This document shows, piece by piece, positions 16,003 to 26,989 of a stretch of DNA of 64,000 nucleotides; positions within the stretch are counted from its first letter, which is position 1; every line of letters begins with the position of its first letter. The position numbers and the translations under genes were made by a program. Where the stretch lies: assembly GCF_002863005.1 (NCBI RefSeq), contig NZ_PKDG01000009.1, forward strand, positions 157,882-221,881, in the 5' to 3' direction. The notes beneath the pieces were generated by a model. The model did no database searches. It was given only the letters and a program-made list of their open reading frames with translations, and was not told where the DNA came from. The stretch is from Pseudoxanthomonas sp. Lineage in GTDB: Bacteria; Pseudomonadota; Gammaproteobacteria; Xanthomonadales; Xanthomonadaceae.

Positions 16003-18704
16003 GCGGAGGCGGGCACCGGCAGGCTGACGTTCATCAGCGTGGGGTCGTCCGGGTCCAGCTTCACGGTGAAGCCCAGGCTTTCGCACATCGCGAGCATGGT
16101 GCGGTTCTCGCGCAGCACCTGGCCTTCGATCAGCTTCAGGCCCTGCCATTGCGCGTACTCGATCATGATCTGCATCAGCTTCCAGCCGATGCCGTGGCCC
16201 TTGAGGTCCGAGCGAACGAGGATGCCGTACTCGCCTTTTTCGTAGTTTGCATCCGCATGAAGGCGGACTGCGCCCAGCATCTCGTGGGTGCCCGGATGTA
16301 CCGCGACCAGCGCGATCGAGCGCGCATAGTCGAGCTGGGTCAGGCGTGCGATGAACTCGTGGCTGAAATGGCGTACCGACTGGAAGAAGCGCAGGCGCAG
16401 GTCCTCGTCGGTGATGCGGGTGAAGAACTCGCGGAACATCGCGTCGTCTTCCGGCCGCACCGGTCGAACGAGCGCGGGCTGGCCGTCGGCGAGTTCGATG
16501 GTCCGCTCCCACTCCGTCGGATACGGGAAGATCGCGAAGCGCGGATGGCCGCGGCCCTTGTGCAATGCCCGGCCGCGCGCCACGGCGATGCGCGCGTCCA
16601 CCGCGACCACGCCATCGCGGTCGGCGAGCAACGGGTTGATGTCGAGTTGCTGGATCTCCGGAATGTCCGCGGCCAGCTGCGCCAGCTTCACCAGTACCAG
16701 CGCGACGGCGCGCTCGTCGGCCGCCGGCACGTCGCGGTACGCCTTCAGCACGCGCGACACACGGGTGCGTGCGATCAGTTCGTGCGCCAGGCGCAGGTCC
16801 AGCGGCGGCAGGGCGACGGCCTGGTCGTTGATGACTTCCACCGCCGTGCCGCCACGGCCGAACGCGATCACCGGGCCGAACACGGGATCGTCGGCGATGC
16901 CGGCGATCAGTTCGCGCGCCTTCGGGCGCAGCACCGTCGGTTGCACCAGCACGCCTTCGATACGTGCCTCGGGCCGGCGTTCGCGCCCGCGCTGCAGGAT
17001 GCCGGCGGCGGCTTCGCGCACCGCGTGTGCGTTCGGCAGGTTGAGGCGCACGCCATCCACGTCCGACTTGTGCGGGATATCGGGCGAGAGGATCTTCACC
17101 GCCACCGTCCTGCCCTCGGCGAGCAGCGGGGCAGCGATGCGCGCGGCATCCTCGGCGTCGGTCGCGCGCCACAGCGGCGCCATCGGAATGCCGTAGGCGG
17201 CGAGCAGTTGCGTGGTGGCCAGCGGATCCAGCCAGGTCTGGCCGGCGTCCAGCGCGCTGTCCACCAGCGCGCGCGCCATCGCCACGTCGGGACTGAAGTC
17301 TTCCGGCAGGCTGGGCGGCGTCTCCATCAACGCGGCCTGCACCTCGCGGTGGCGCACCAGGTGCATGAAGCCGGCGACCGCATCGGACTCGTTCGGATAG
17401 CGCGGTATCTGGGCGGCGTCGAGGACGGCTTCGGCCTGGGGATCGTTACCCAGCCAGACGGTGAACACCGGCTTGCGCAGGCCGTGCGGAGGACGTTGCG
17501 ACAGCACGCGCGTGACGGCATGCGCCGCTTCCGATGACGACGACAGCACGGTCGGCACGTTGACCGCCAACAACGCGTCGTTGTCGGGATCGGCGAGCAG
17601 CGCTTCGATGGTCGCGGCATAGCGGTCCGCGTCGATGTCGGTCAGCAGGTCGACCGGATTGGTACGCGACCAGCCCACCGGCAAGAGACGGTCCAGTGCA
17701 TCGCGGGTGGCATCCGACAGTGTCGCCAGCGTGCCGCCCTGTTCGTACAGGTGGTCCACCGACAGCGCGCCGACCCCGCCGCCGTTGGTCAGGATCGCCA
17801 GTCGGCGGCCGTGGAACGGGCGTACCTGGCCCAGCGTGCGCGCAGCGGCGAACAGTTCGTGCAGCGAGCGCACGCGCAGCAGGCCGGCACGACGGAACGC
17901 TGCACCGTACACGGCGTTGGGACGCGCGAGATTCTGCGAATGCGTGCTGCCGGAAGGCGTCACCTGGGCGCGGCCGCCGTGGCCGGACTTCACCACGACC
18001 ACGGGCTTGGTGCGCGCGGCCGCACGCGCGGCGGACATGAACTTGCGCGCGTCGCGGATCGCTTCCACATACAACAGGATCGCGCGCGTGCGGTGGTCGG
18101 TGGCGAAGTAGTCCAGCAGGTCGGCGAAGTCGACATCCAGTGCATCGCCCAGCGACACGACGGCGGAGAAGCCGACCGGTTGGCTCATGCTCCATTCCAC
18201 CAGGCCGCCGGAAATCGCACCGGATTGCGAAATCAGCGCGAGGTCGCCGGCCTTCGGGAAACGACTCGCCAGGCTGGCATTGAGGCGCGCATGCGGCGCG
18301 ATCACGCCCAGGCAATTCGGACCCAACACGCGCAGGCCCTTCTCGCGCGTCAGCGCTTCCAGTTGCGCGGCCGGCGAACCGGGGCCGCTGCCCATCGCCG
18401 CGGTGAGCACGACCACGGCAGCCGCGCCTTTCTCCGCGGCTTCGGCGGCCAGCTGCGGCACCGTTGCCGCGGGGGTGGCGATCACGACCAAATCCGGCGT
18501 CCACGGCAGGTCGCGCAGGTGGCGCACCGTCGCGACGCCGTCCATCGGCGACGGATGCTTGTTGACCAGGCCGACGGGACCGGCGAAGCCGGCGTTGAGC
18601 AGGTTCTCCACCACCGCGCGGCCCACCGAGCGCGGACGCGACTGGCTGCCGACCACGGCGACGGCGCGTGGGCGGAAGATCGAGTCGAGGCGGTAGGTAC
18701 TCAT
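15999..18704 (-). CDS. pat: Bifunctional acyl-CoA synthetase-like/GNAT protein lysine acetyltransferase
   Basis: A 901-residue protein with the YfiQ/Pat layout. A CoA-binding domain (FRPRAVAVVGSQSRPRSVG) is followed by succinyl-CoA-ligase-like domains, an ATP-grasp subdomain (TVAVKILSPDIPHKSDVDGV), and a C-terminal GNAT domain (residues about 730-895, with YGILVRSDLKGHGIGWKLM as the acetyl-CoA loop). In enterobacteria Pat acetylates and inactivates acetyl-CoA synthetase and other enzymes. Its location next to aceK groups two covalent modifiers of acetate/TCA metabolism. The symbol is by family. E. coli calls it patZ/yfiQ. Confidence 0.88.
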   Translation of the reverse strand: MSTYRLDSIFRPRAVAVVGSQSRPRSVGRAVVENLLNAGFAGPVGLVNKHPSPMDGVATVRHLRDLPWTPDLVVIATPAATVPQLAAEAAEKGAAAVVVLTAAMGSGPGSPAAQLEALTREKGLRVLGPNCLGVIAPHARLNASLASRFPKAGDLALISQSGAISGGLVEWSMSQPVGFSAVVSLGDALDVDFADLLDYFATDHRTRAILLYVEAIRDARKFMSAARAAARTKPVVVVKSGHGGRAQVTPSGSTHSQNLARPNAVYGAAFRRAGLLRVRSLHELFAAARTLGQVRPFHGRRLAILTNGGGVGALSVDHLYEQGGTLATLSDATRDALDRLLPVGWSRTNPVDLLTDIDADRYAATIEALLADPDNDALLAVNVPTVLSSSSEAAHAVTRVLSQRPPHGLRKPVFTVWLGNDPQAEAVLDAAQIPRYPNESDAVAGFMHLVRHREVQAALMETPPSLPEDFSPDVAMARALVDSALDAGQTWLDPLATTQLLAAYGIPMAPLWRATDAEDAARIAAPLLAEGRTVAVKILSPDIPHKSDVDGVRLNLPNAHAVREAAAGILQRGRERRPEARIEGVLVQPTVLRPKARELIAGIADDPVFGPVIAFGRGGTAVEVINDQAVALPPLDLRLAHELIARTRVSRVLKAYRDVPAADERAVALVLVKLAQLAADIPEIQQLDINPLLADRDGVVAVDARIAVARGRALHKGRGHPRFAIFPYPTEWERTIELADGQPALVRPVRPEDDAMFREFFTRITDEDLRLRFFQSVRHFSHEFIARLTQLDYARSIALVAVHPGTHEMLGAVRLHADANYEKGEYGILVRSDLKGHGIGWKLMQIMIEYAQWQGLKLIEGQVLRENRTMLAMCESLGFTVKLDPDDPTLMNVSLPVPASA

Positions 18705-18771
18705 GGCGGGAAGGCGGTCTCCACGTGGCGGCTAGGGTAACGCGCCGCCTGTTGCGGGGGCATGCGCGCCG

Positions 18772-20481
18772 TCACGCGAGCTTGAGCGTGTCCGGGTAAG
18801 GCGGAGTATCCGGATAGTCGCCCGCCGCGAGGTGCGACTGAAGGTCGCGCCACCAGTCAGGCTGGAACAGCGCGCCGTGCGCGGCCTTCAGCGCCTTCGC
18901 CTGCGGCTCGGGCAGGCCGAGGAACTGCGGGAACCGCTCCGGGAACACATCACCGGCGTCCACATGGAACCACGGCGCACCGGCCATCTGTTCTTCGTAG
19001 CTCTCCGCCTGCGGCCAGTCGCGGAACCGGCAGTCGGTGACCAGCCGCAGTTCGTCGTAGTCGTAGAAGACCACGCGTCCGTGCCGGGACACGCCGAAGT
19101 TCTTCAGCAGCATGTCGCCGGGGAAGATGTTGTTGCGCGCCATGTCCTTGATGGCCTGCCCGTAGTCGAGCGCGGCGGCGCGCGCGGCCTCGGGCTTCTG
19201 CTCGCGCAGGTAGAGGTTCAACGGCCGCAACCGGCGCTGCACGTAGCACAGCGCGATGACGAGGTCGTCGCGGTCTTCGCTGATGCTCTGTGCGCAACTC
19301 TCGCGTAATTCCTGCAGCAAGGCCGGCGCGAACCGAGCACGCGGAAAGCGCAGGAAGCGGAATGCCTGCGTGTCCAGCAGCCGGCCGACGCGATCCAGGT
19401 GGAAGACCAGGTCGTACTTGTCTTCCACGTCCTGCCGGCTCATCGCCTTCGGATAGGCGAACCGGTCGCGAATCACCTTGAACACCAGCGGGTAGCTGGG
19501 CAGGGTGAATACCGCCATCACCATGCCGGGCGTGCCTTCGGCATGCACCAGCCGTTCGTCCGGATGCGATGCGAAATGGTGGAAGAACGTGCGGTAGCGT
19601 TCGGTCTTGCCCTGCTTGGCGCGGCCGAGCACGGTGTAGATCTCGTCGATCGGCTTGCCCGGCAACAACGAGCGCAGGAACACCACCGCATCGCCGACCG
19701 TTGACAGGTCGGCGTGGAAATAACTACGCGAGGTGCCGAACAGATGCGCCACGTCGGCGCGATGGGTCAGCACGGCTTCCGCCCTCAGCTGGCCGCCGTC
19801 GTTCACCAGCGCGATCACGCAGGGCGAGAACCGGTGTTCGCCGAACACCCGGCCGACCAGATAGGCGCGCCGCTCGCGGTAGAACACCGTGTCCAGCAGT
19901 TCGATGCCGCGCACCGGCTGCGCCCCCCAGTGCGCCAGGTCGTCCTGCAGCCGCACCGCGATCGCCGCCGCGCACCGGGTGCGGTGCGCATACGGCACGT
20001 CGAAGCCGTAGTCCGCCAGCACGCGCGCGAAGGTGTCGGTGGGCCGATGCTCGGAGACCGCGTAACTGTGGCGGGCGACGGGGTGGGTGATCGCGTCGGT
20101 GGGTTCCACATCGAGCGCGACGAACTCCAGCGCCGGGTCCACGCCGCGGATGCGCAGGAAGCGGCGGCTCAGCGTGTTGTAGAAGGTCTTGTAGAGCTCG
20201 CGGTCGATCTGCCCGCTGACCAACTTCTCGAACGCCGTACGTGCGGCGATCCACAGCGTCCGGTCATGGGCCTGTCCCAGCAGTACCGCCTGCAGCCGCA
20301 GTGCGCACTCGGCGATGCATTGGTCGTACAGTTCGATGCGTTCGACCGCATCGGCGCGGGCCGCGGTCCAGTCCTGCGTCTCGAACCGGATCTTCGCGCG
20401 CCGGGTGATCTCGGCGAAGCGCGCGTGGTAATCCGCGAAGGCGTCGTGGATCAGGCGGACGATGGCGTCGGCGGGGACCAT
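18772..20481 (-). CDS. aceK: Isocitrate dehydrogenase kinase/phosphatase
   Basis: A 569-residue AceK. The regulatory N-terminal half is followed by the kinase-like domain with [21 protein letters not shown] (ATP loop region), the catalytic [16 protein letters not shown] and the VVFYDYDEL segment. The start at 20481 aligns best with other AceK N-termini. A GTG at 20502 would add seven residues. AceK phosphorylates NADP-isocitrate dehydrogenase to divert carbon to the glyoxylate shunt. Here it is not next to aceBA but near a monomeric-type icd, and it follows a LysR gene on the same strand (31-base gap). Confidence 0.93.
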   Translation of the reverse strand: MVPADAIVRLIHDAFADYHARFAEITRRAKIRFETQDWTAARADAVERIELYDQCIAECALRLQAVLLGQAHDRTLWIAARTAFEKLVSGQIDRELYKTFYNTLSRRFLRIRGVDPALEFVALDVEPTDAITHPVARHSYAVSEHRPTDTFARVLADYGFDVPYAHRTRCAAAIAVRLQDDLAHWGAQPVRGIELLDTVFYRERRAYLVGRVFGEHRFSPCVIALVNDGGQLRAEAVLTHRADVAHLFGTSRSYFHADLSTVGDAVVFLRSLLPGKPIDEIYTVLGRAKQGKTERYRTFFHHFASHPDERLVHAEGTPGMVMAVFTLPSYPLVFKVIRDRFAYPKAMSRQDVEDKYDLVFHLDRVGRLLDTQAFRFLRFPRARFAPALLQELRESCAQSISEDRDDLVIALCYVQRRLRPLNLYLREQKPEAARAAALDYGQAIKDMARNNIFPGDMLLKNFGVSRHGRVVFYDYDELRLVTDCRFRDWPQAESYEEQMAGAPWFHVDAGDVFPERFPQFLGLPEPQAKALKAAHGALFQPDWWRDLQSHLAAGDYPDTPPYPDTLKLA

Positions 20482-20511
20482 GCGCGCGATGTTAGCCGGC
20501 ACGCGCTGGAG

Positions 20512-21390
20512 TCATCGCTCCACTGCGATGCCGGCCTGCTCCAGCAGCCAGCTGCGCACCTTGCGGAAACCGGGGTGCGCCAGGCTGCGTTCCGGATACA
20601 CCAAGTAGTGGGCGAAGTCGGCCTGCAGCCGTTTCTTCGTCAGCGTCACCAGCCGCCCGGCCTTCACCAGCGGCTCGGCCAGCGTCCAGCGCGCCAGTGC
20701 CACGCCCACGCCTTGCGCCGCCGCCTGGTGCAGTGTCTCGGTGTCGTCGAACTGCGCGACATAGCGCGCCGGCGGCTGCCCGCCGAAATGCTCGAACCAG
20801 TCTTTCCATCGATTGGCCGGATCGCCCAGCAACGGCAACTTCGCCATCTGGTCCGGTGCCGGCCGGCCGTGCTGTTTCAGCAAGGCGGGGCTGGCGACCG
20901 GGGTGATCCATTCGTGGAAGAGAAACTCCGCGTGCACGTTCGGCCAGCGTCCACCGCCGAGCCGCAGCGCCAGGTCCACCGGCTCGCGCTCGAAATCCAC
21001 CACGTGCGTGCTCGATTGCAGATTGAGGCCGAGCTCCGGATGCTGGGCCAGGAACGCCGGCAGGCGCGGCACCAGCCAGGCCGTGGCCATCGAAGGGATC
21101 AGGCTCAGCGTCACCGTGTGGTCGTTGCGCAACGTGGCGCGCCGCAGCGCATGCTCGATGGTGTCCAGCGGCCCGGAGATGGCATCGAAGAGGCGTTGGC
21201 CTTCCGGCGTCATCTCCACGCCGCGAGGTCCGCGCGCCAGCAGCTTGTGGCCGAGCCGCTGCTCCAGCAGCCGCATGCGATGGCTCAACGCGCTGACGGT
21301 CAGGTGCATGGCCTCGGCGGCGCGGGTGAGGTTGCGCAGGCGCGCGGCCGTGACGAAGGCGTCCACCTGATCCAGCGGCAGTCGGCTCAT
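20512..21390 (-). CDS. LysR-family transcriptional regulator (GcvA-like)
   Basis: 292 residues. The N-terminal winged helix-turn-helix (residues about 4-63, with FVTAARLRNLTRAAEAMHLT and SHRMRLLEQRLGHKLL) is followed by the LysR substrate-binding domain. The conserved LLARGPRGVEMTPEG stretch and overall pattern place it in the GcvA-like branch. It is divergent from a 74-residue gene at 21500 and upstream of aceK on the same strand. Either could be its target. Confidence 0.88.
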   Translation of the reverse strand: MSRLPLDQVDAFVTAARLRNLTRAAEAMHLTVSALSHRMRLLEQRLGHKLLARGPRGVEMTPEGQRLFDAISGPLDTIEHALRRATLRNDHTVTLSLIPSMATAWLVPRLPAFLAQHPELGLNLQSSTHVVDFEREPVDLALRLGGGRWPNVHAEFLFHEWITPVASPALLKQHGRPAPDQMAKLPLLGDPANRWKDWFEHFGGQPPARYVAQFDDTETLHQAAAQGVGVALARWTLAEPLVKAGRLVTLTKKRLQADFAHYLVYPERSLAHPGFRKVRSWLLEQAGIAVER

Positions 21391-21499
21391 CTTGAATCCA
21401 CCTCAAGGCTGGCTTGCGGAGCTTTCGCTTTTTCGGGGCCGATCATGCGCCTACCTTGGGAGTCCTTCAAGCCGGACACCGGCGCCACGGAGCAGTCCC

Positions 21500-21724
21500 A
21501 TGCAAACCGGAATCAGGAAGCAGTGGTGGCAGCAGCTGGGTGGAATGAGCCAGGGCATGCTGTTCCTGCAGGGTCATGTCGCCCACACCGACAGCCCGCC
21601 GCACGAACCCGCCCACCGGCACCATGTCCACGATGCGCCAGGCCTGGCCCGGCGTCGCGAAGCGGTGCAGCGGCTCGGCGCACGGCGGCTGCGTGCGATG
21701 ACCTCGTTGTCGCTGTTCCGCTGA
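21500..21724 (+). CDS. Small conserved-looking protein, divergent from lysR
   Basis: 74 residues beginning MQTGIRKQWWQQLGGMSQG, with a His-rich middle (HVAHTDSPPHEPAHRHHVHD). I do not recognise the family. The support is the position (109 bases from the divergent LysR start, the usual place for a LysR target), the codon pattern and the lack of a competing frame. The His cluster could bind metal. The remainder is basic and Arg-rich. Confidence 0.5.
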   Translation: MQTGIRKQWWQQLGGMSQGMLFLQGHVAHTDSPPHEPAHRHHVHDAPGLARRREAVQRLGARRLRAMTSLSLFR

Positions 21725-21808
21725 GCGCCCGCCAGCGTGGGAGCCCTTCACGTAGATCGAAGCTTCGCGCGCGGACAGCTGGCGAGTCTGTGTCCGCATG
21801 AAACACAA

Positions 21809-21829
21809 CGCCCGGCACAGGGCCGGGCG
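21809..21829 (-). terminator. Intrinsic terminator of icd
   Basis: On the minus strand downstream of icd, an 8-base stem (arms 21809-21816 and 21822-21829) with a five-base loop is followed by a T-rich TTGTGTTT. Confidence 0.65.
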
Positions 21830-21857
21830 CTGGATGCGGCGGAGAAAGCGATAGACC

Positions 21858-24125
<2,268 letters not shown>

Positions 24126-24253
24126 TCAGCGCGCCATTGTCGCGTGTCGCCGCACGCAGGGCAAAACGAGGGGGTATGGTAACCTGCCAGTACCACGTCG
24201 GGCGTACCAGAAGGCGGACTTGGAGCATCAGTGTCCGCGGCATCCGCATAGAA

Positions 24254-24283
24254 GAACAGGCGTGGAGACATCCACGCCTGTTC
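24254..24283 (-). terminator. Hairpin terminator of the double-glycine peptide gene
   Basis: A perfect 13-base stem (24254-24266 with 24271-24283, loop GACA) lies 28 bases past the stop of the gene at 24311, on the minus strand, and is followed by TTCTAT. Its core GGCGTGGA/TCCACGCC is shared with the terminator at 24566. Confidence 0.65.
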
Positions 24284-24310
24284 ATGCATCGGATGAGGCA
24301 GCAGTTCTGC

Positions 24311-24475
24311 TTATTTCAGACAGATGCCGGTCGTGATGCAGACCCATACCTTCAGAGCCCCGTTGCTTACGGGACTTACGAGCTCTTCAGTCGAATCTAC
24401 TGTAGCGGTGACGTCCGAAAAGTCTGCTGCACCACCGGAAATCAGCGCCAATTCGGATTCATTCAATACTTTCAT
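24311..24475 (-). CDS. Orphan double-glycine-leader peptide (bacteriocin/RiPP-precursor-like)
   Basis: A 54-residue ORF read directly from the minus strand. The leader [15 protein letters not shown] has the classic ELxxISGG double-glycine form that C39-peptidase ABC exporters cut after GG. The 39-residue core begins [17 protein letters not shown] and ends [16 protein letters not shown], with two Cys four residues apart and many Ser/Thr. The start at 24475 is preferred over the ATG at 24481 because AAAGGA ends six bases before it. It stands alone between two terminators in locally AT-richer DNA. No modification enzyme, C39 transporter or immunity gene lies in the window. It could be an unmodified class II bacteriocin, a lanthipeptide-like precursor or a signalling peptide. 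Confidence 0.7.
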   Translation of the reverse strand: MKVLNESELALISGGAADFSDVTATVDSTEELVSPVSNGALKVWVCITTGICLK

Positions 24476-24541
24476 CGTCATTCCTTTGGTTAAGTCCCTC
24501 AGTGGGACGAATCAGCATCGCTGGCATCATCGCGCTTGGCA

Positions 24542-24553
24542 ACTAACATTAGT
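24542..24553. promoter_or_regulatory. Perfect dyad upstream of the double-glycine peptide gene
   Basis: ACTAACATTAGT is ACTAA-CA-TTAGT, with perfect five-base arms, about 67 bases upstream of the peptide start and just past the preceding terminator. It could be a small operator. No regulator is identified. Confidence 0.3.
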
Positions 24554-24556
24554 GAC

Positions 24557-24589
24557 AAAAAAAAGCGGGCGTGGATTCCTCCACGCCCG
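24557..24589 (-). terminator. Intrinsic terminator of the lipoprotein gene at 24631
   Basis: A ten-base stem (24566-24575 with 24580-24589, loop TTCC) is followed on the minus strand by eight T (24564-24557). It separates the lipoprotein gene from the double-glycine peptide gene. Confidence 0.85.
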
Positions 24590-24630
24590 AGCTTGCCCCA
24601 CACACGTGGGAGAGAGACTTGCCTTGCGGG

Positions 24631-25110
24631 TTACTTGACTTCGAACTCTGTCACGCCGGCCGACGTACCGTTGAGCGTGGCTTCGAACTTGTACTTGCCA
24701 GCCGGCAGTCCATCAGGCTTGGAGATGCTGAAGGTCGCCACGCCGGGGCCAGTGGTGTTGAGGGTCTTGGTTTCCTCGCTGACCGTCTGGCCATCCTGAA
24801 AGGTCCACTTGGACGCCAGCATCGCGCCATTGGCGGCACCATCGGTCGCCACGGATGCATAGATGGTGTCCTTCGGTGCAAACGTGGTCGCAGCGGTTGT
24901 TACTTTCTGTTCGGCGTCGACGGCATTACCCAGCGTCACGCCCGTCACCGACACGACCGCAGGCGCCGGCTCCATCGGCGCGGGAGCCGGGGCCGGCTCC
25001 ACCACGGCAGGAGGCGCGGCGACTGGCTCTTCCTTCTTTTTGCAGCCCACCAGGGCTACGGTGCCGATCATGGCGGCGGCGAGGGCATAGGCGGTGCGAT
25101 TCTGCTTCAT
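24631..25110 (-). CDS. Small lipoprotein of unknown function
   Basis: 159 residues. A signal peptide with lipobox LVGC (MIGTVALVGCKKKEE) is followed by a Pro/Ala/Glu-rich linker (residues about 28-52). A beta-rich domain comes next, with SKWTFQDGQTVSEETKTLN and the ending GKYKFEATLNGTSAGVTEF, which reads like a small Ig-like or BsuPI-like fold. The start MKQNRTAYALA is chosen as the signal peptide start. It lies 35 bases downstream of the LysM gene on the same strand and ends at a strong terminator. Confidence 0.7.
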   Translation of the reverse strand: MKQNRTAYALAAAMIGTVALVGCKKKEEPVAAPPAVVEPAPAPAPMEPAPAVVSVTGVTLGNAVDAEQKVTTAATTFAPKDTIYASVATDGAANGAMLASKWTFQDGQTVSEETKTLNTTGPGVATFSISKPDGLPAGKYKFEATLNGTSAGVTEFEVK

Positions 25111-25145
25111 GGATTCGGTTCCTTTTGAATGGAGATGTGGAGCGC

Positions 25146-25466
25146 TCAAGCGTCGCTCGGCTTGGGCGGAAGCTTGATGACCTGGCCTGGAAAGATGCGA
25201 TCGGGATCGTCGATGACGTCGCGATTGGCTTCGAAGATCTGCTTCCAGGCATTGGCGCTGCCAAGATGTTCCTTCGCAATCTTGGACAGCGTATCGCCCT
25301 TCTCCACCGTGTAAGCGATCTCGGTGGCAGGCGTCACGTCTTCCACCTGACCAGATGCCGCGAATCCTTCCTTGACGTTTGAAAAGTCAGGCGCCTGCTT
25401 CACCTCACCCGAGGTAGCGAAACCTTCTTTCACGTTGGAGAAGTCGGCTTTCTTCTCTGTGCTCAT
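25146..25466 (-). CDS. LysM-domain protein with tandem N-terminal repeats
   Basis: 106 residues without a signal peptide. Two near-identical 15-residue repeats (DFSNVKEGFATSGEV at 8-22 and DFSNVKEGFAASGQV at 27-41) precede one LysM domain (about residues 51-101, AYTVEKGDTLSKIAKEHLG and the FEANRDVIDDPDRIFPGQ ending). The LysM is very like that of E. coli Kbp/YgaU, but the BON domain of Kbp is absent and replaced by the repeats. LysM binds peptidoglycan, yet Kbp is cytoplasmic, so location is open. AAGGG lies eight bases before the ATG at 25466. Confidence 0.75.
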   Translation of the reverse strand: MSTEKKADFSNVKEGFATSGEVKQAPDFSNVKEGFAASGQVEDVTPATEIAYTVEKGDTLSKIAKEHLGSANAWKQIFEANRDVIDDPDRIFPGQVIKLPPKPSDA

Positions 25467-25574
25467 TGCAACCACCCTTCCTGGCGGGCTGTGGGATGAG
25501 CAGAGCGTTGCACGTGCCTTGTTAAGAATCCATAGCGCGTGCGTGAAATCGCTTCTATTGTTAGCTGAGTGACG

Positions 25575-26393
25575 TTACTGCCGTTGATCGCGCTTCATGA
25601 GCGGGACATTCATGTCGGCCGTGGCGCGCCACGGATTGATGTCCAGGCCGCCGCGCCGGGTATAGCGCGCTTCCACCGACAACGACGTCGGCCGGCAATG
25701 GGCCAGCATATCGTGAAAAATCCGTTCGACGCACTGCTCATGGAACTCCGCGTGGTCGCGGAAGCTCACCAGGTAGCGCAGCAGTTCGATCCGGTCGATG
25801 CGCGGGCCGGCATAGCGGATCACGACCGTCGCCCAGTCGGGCTGGCCGGTGACGGGACAATTCGACTTCAGCAGTTCCGACGAAAGGAGTTCCTCGACCT
25901 CGGCTTCCGGATCGGCGGCAAGGAATTCGGCGCGCGGCGGTCCGTAATGGTCGATCTCCACGTCCAGCCCGTCGAGCGATTCGCCCTCGGGCATCTCGGC
26001 CATCGGCGGCAGGCCGAACACGACCTGCACGTCCGCGCCCGCGCGTGCAGACAGGTCGGTTGCAATGCGCTCGAGCACCGCAGCATCGCTGTTGAAGCGC
26101 GTGCTGTTGAGCGAGTTGAGATAGAGCTTGAGCGATTTGGATTCGATCAGGCACGGCGACGTGCACGGTACGGTCAGCGTGGCGGTCGCCACGCGCGGTT
26201 TGCCCCGGGCATCCAGCCAGCTCAACTCGTACGCATGCCAGCGATCGTGGCCGACGAACGGCAAGGTATCGGCGGCGATGCCGATCTCGTCGCGCGCGCC
26301 CTGGCGCGGGATCGGGAAGAGGAGGGTAGGGTCGTACTGCGCGGGATACGCGACCTCGCGACCCAGCGAGGAATTCTGGGGGGTGTTGTTCAT
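25575..26393 (-). CDS. queF: NADPH-dependent 7-cyano-7-deazaguanine reductase (long-form QueF)
   Basis: 272 residues, the two-domain (YqcD/E. coli-type) form. The QueF motif [13 protein letters not shown] lies in the N-terminal half, and the catalytic Cys and Asp lie in [13 protein letters not shown] in the C-terminal half. Binding residues continue in [10 protein letters not shown]. It reduces preQ0 to preQ1 in queuosine biosynthesis for tRNA wobble modification. The ATG at 26393 is preferred over one three codons earlier. It is divergent from the I42 inhibitor gene. No preQ1 riboswitch fits in the 70-base gap. Confidence 0.93.
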   Translation of the reverse strand: MNNTPQNSSLGREVAYPAQYDPTLLFPIPRQGARDEIGIAADTLPFVGHDRWHAYELSWLDARGKPRVATATLTVPCTSPCLIESKSLKLYLNSLNSTRFNSDAAVLERIATDLSARAGADVQVVFGLPPMAEMPEGESLDGLDVEIDHYGPPRAEFLAADPEAEVEELLSSELLKSNCPVTGQPDWATVVIRYAGPRIDRIELLRYLVSFRDHAEFHEQCVERIFHDMLAHCRPTSLSVEARYTRRGGLDINPWRATADMNVPLMKRDQRQ

Positions 26394-26463
26394 GCTGGCC
26401 ATTCTACGGACGGGCCCTAAAGCCGGGGTGTATAACGGCGGCCTCTCCCCGAGGAAGTTCCCC

Positions 26464-26886
26464 ATGCGATCACTGCTGCTGCCCGGCCTGTGCGTGATGC
26501 TTGCCGCCTGCGCCAGCGGGACTGCCAGCGATGGCGGGCCACGTCCCACCCCGCCTGCGGACGATGGCCTGGTCCGTCCGCAAGGCAAGGACGCCGTCGT
26601 GATGCAGGTAGGCCAGGTGCTGGAGATTGCGCTGATGTCCAACGCGAGCACGGGGTACGCGTGGGAATTCACGTCCGACGGCGCGCCGGTGCTGTCGCGC
26701 ACCACCGGTCCGGCCACGCCGCCGCCGATGGACACGCAGCCGCCCATGCCGGGTGCGTCCTCGATCGCGCGCTGGTGGTTCCGTGCGGACAAGGCAGGCG
26801 AGACCACGGTGCGGATGGTGTACCGGCGGTCGTGGGAGACCGTGCCGCCGGTGGAAGTGGTGGAACATCGGGTGATCGTGCGCTGA
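26464..26886 (+). CDS. Chagasin-type (I42) peptidase inhibitor lipoprotein
   Basis: 140 residues. The signal peptide ends in the lipobox LAAC (Cys17), a Pro-rich linker follows, and then an I42 domain. Its loops are recognisable: [12 protein letters not shown] (the NPTTGY loop of chagasin), [17 protein letters not shown] (the RPW-like loop with GxT), and YRRSWE. The family inhibits papain-like cysteine proteases. As an outer-membrane or periplasmic lipoprotein it may protect envelope proteins. Confidence 0.82.
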   Translation: MRSLLLPGLCVMLAACASGTASDGGPRPTPPADDGLVRPQGKDAVVMQVGQVLEIALMSNASTGYAWEFTSDGAPVLSRTTGPATPPPMDTQPPMPGASSIARWWFRADKAGETTVRMVYRRSWETVPPVEVVEHRVIVR

Positions 26887-26989
26887 TTCGTTGCTTCGGT
26901 CCTTGGTCTCCGCGCCGGCCCTGCGCGGCTTGGCTTCGATCTTCCCGCAAGGCAAAGTGACCGCTCCCCCGAAGGCCAGGGAGGCCGTC

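Noticed and set aside
24479..24481. An alternative start two codons upstream for the double-glycine peptide
   Set aside because: The GGA ribosome-binding stretch directly abuts this ATG, leaving no spacing. The ATG at 24475 has the proper distance and gives the standard leader length.
26394..26463. A preQ1 riboswitch upstream of queF
   Set aside because: The gap to the divergent gene is only 70 bases and shows no preQ1-aptamer pattern.
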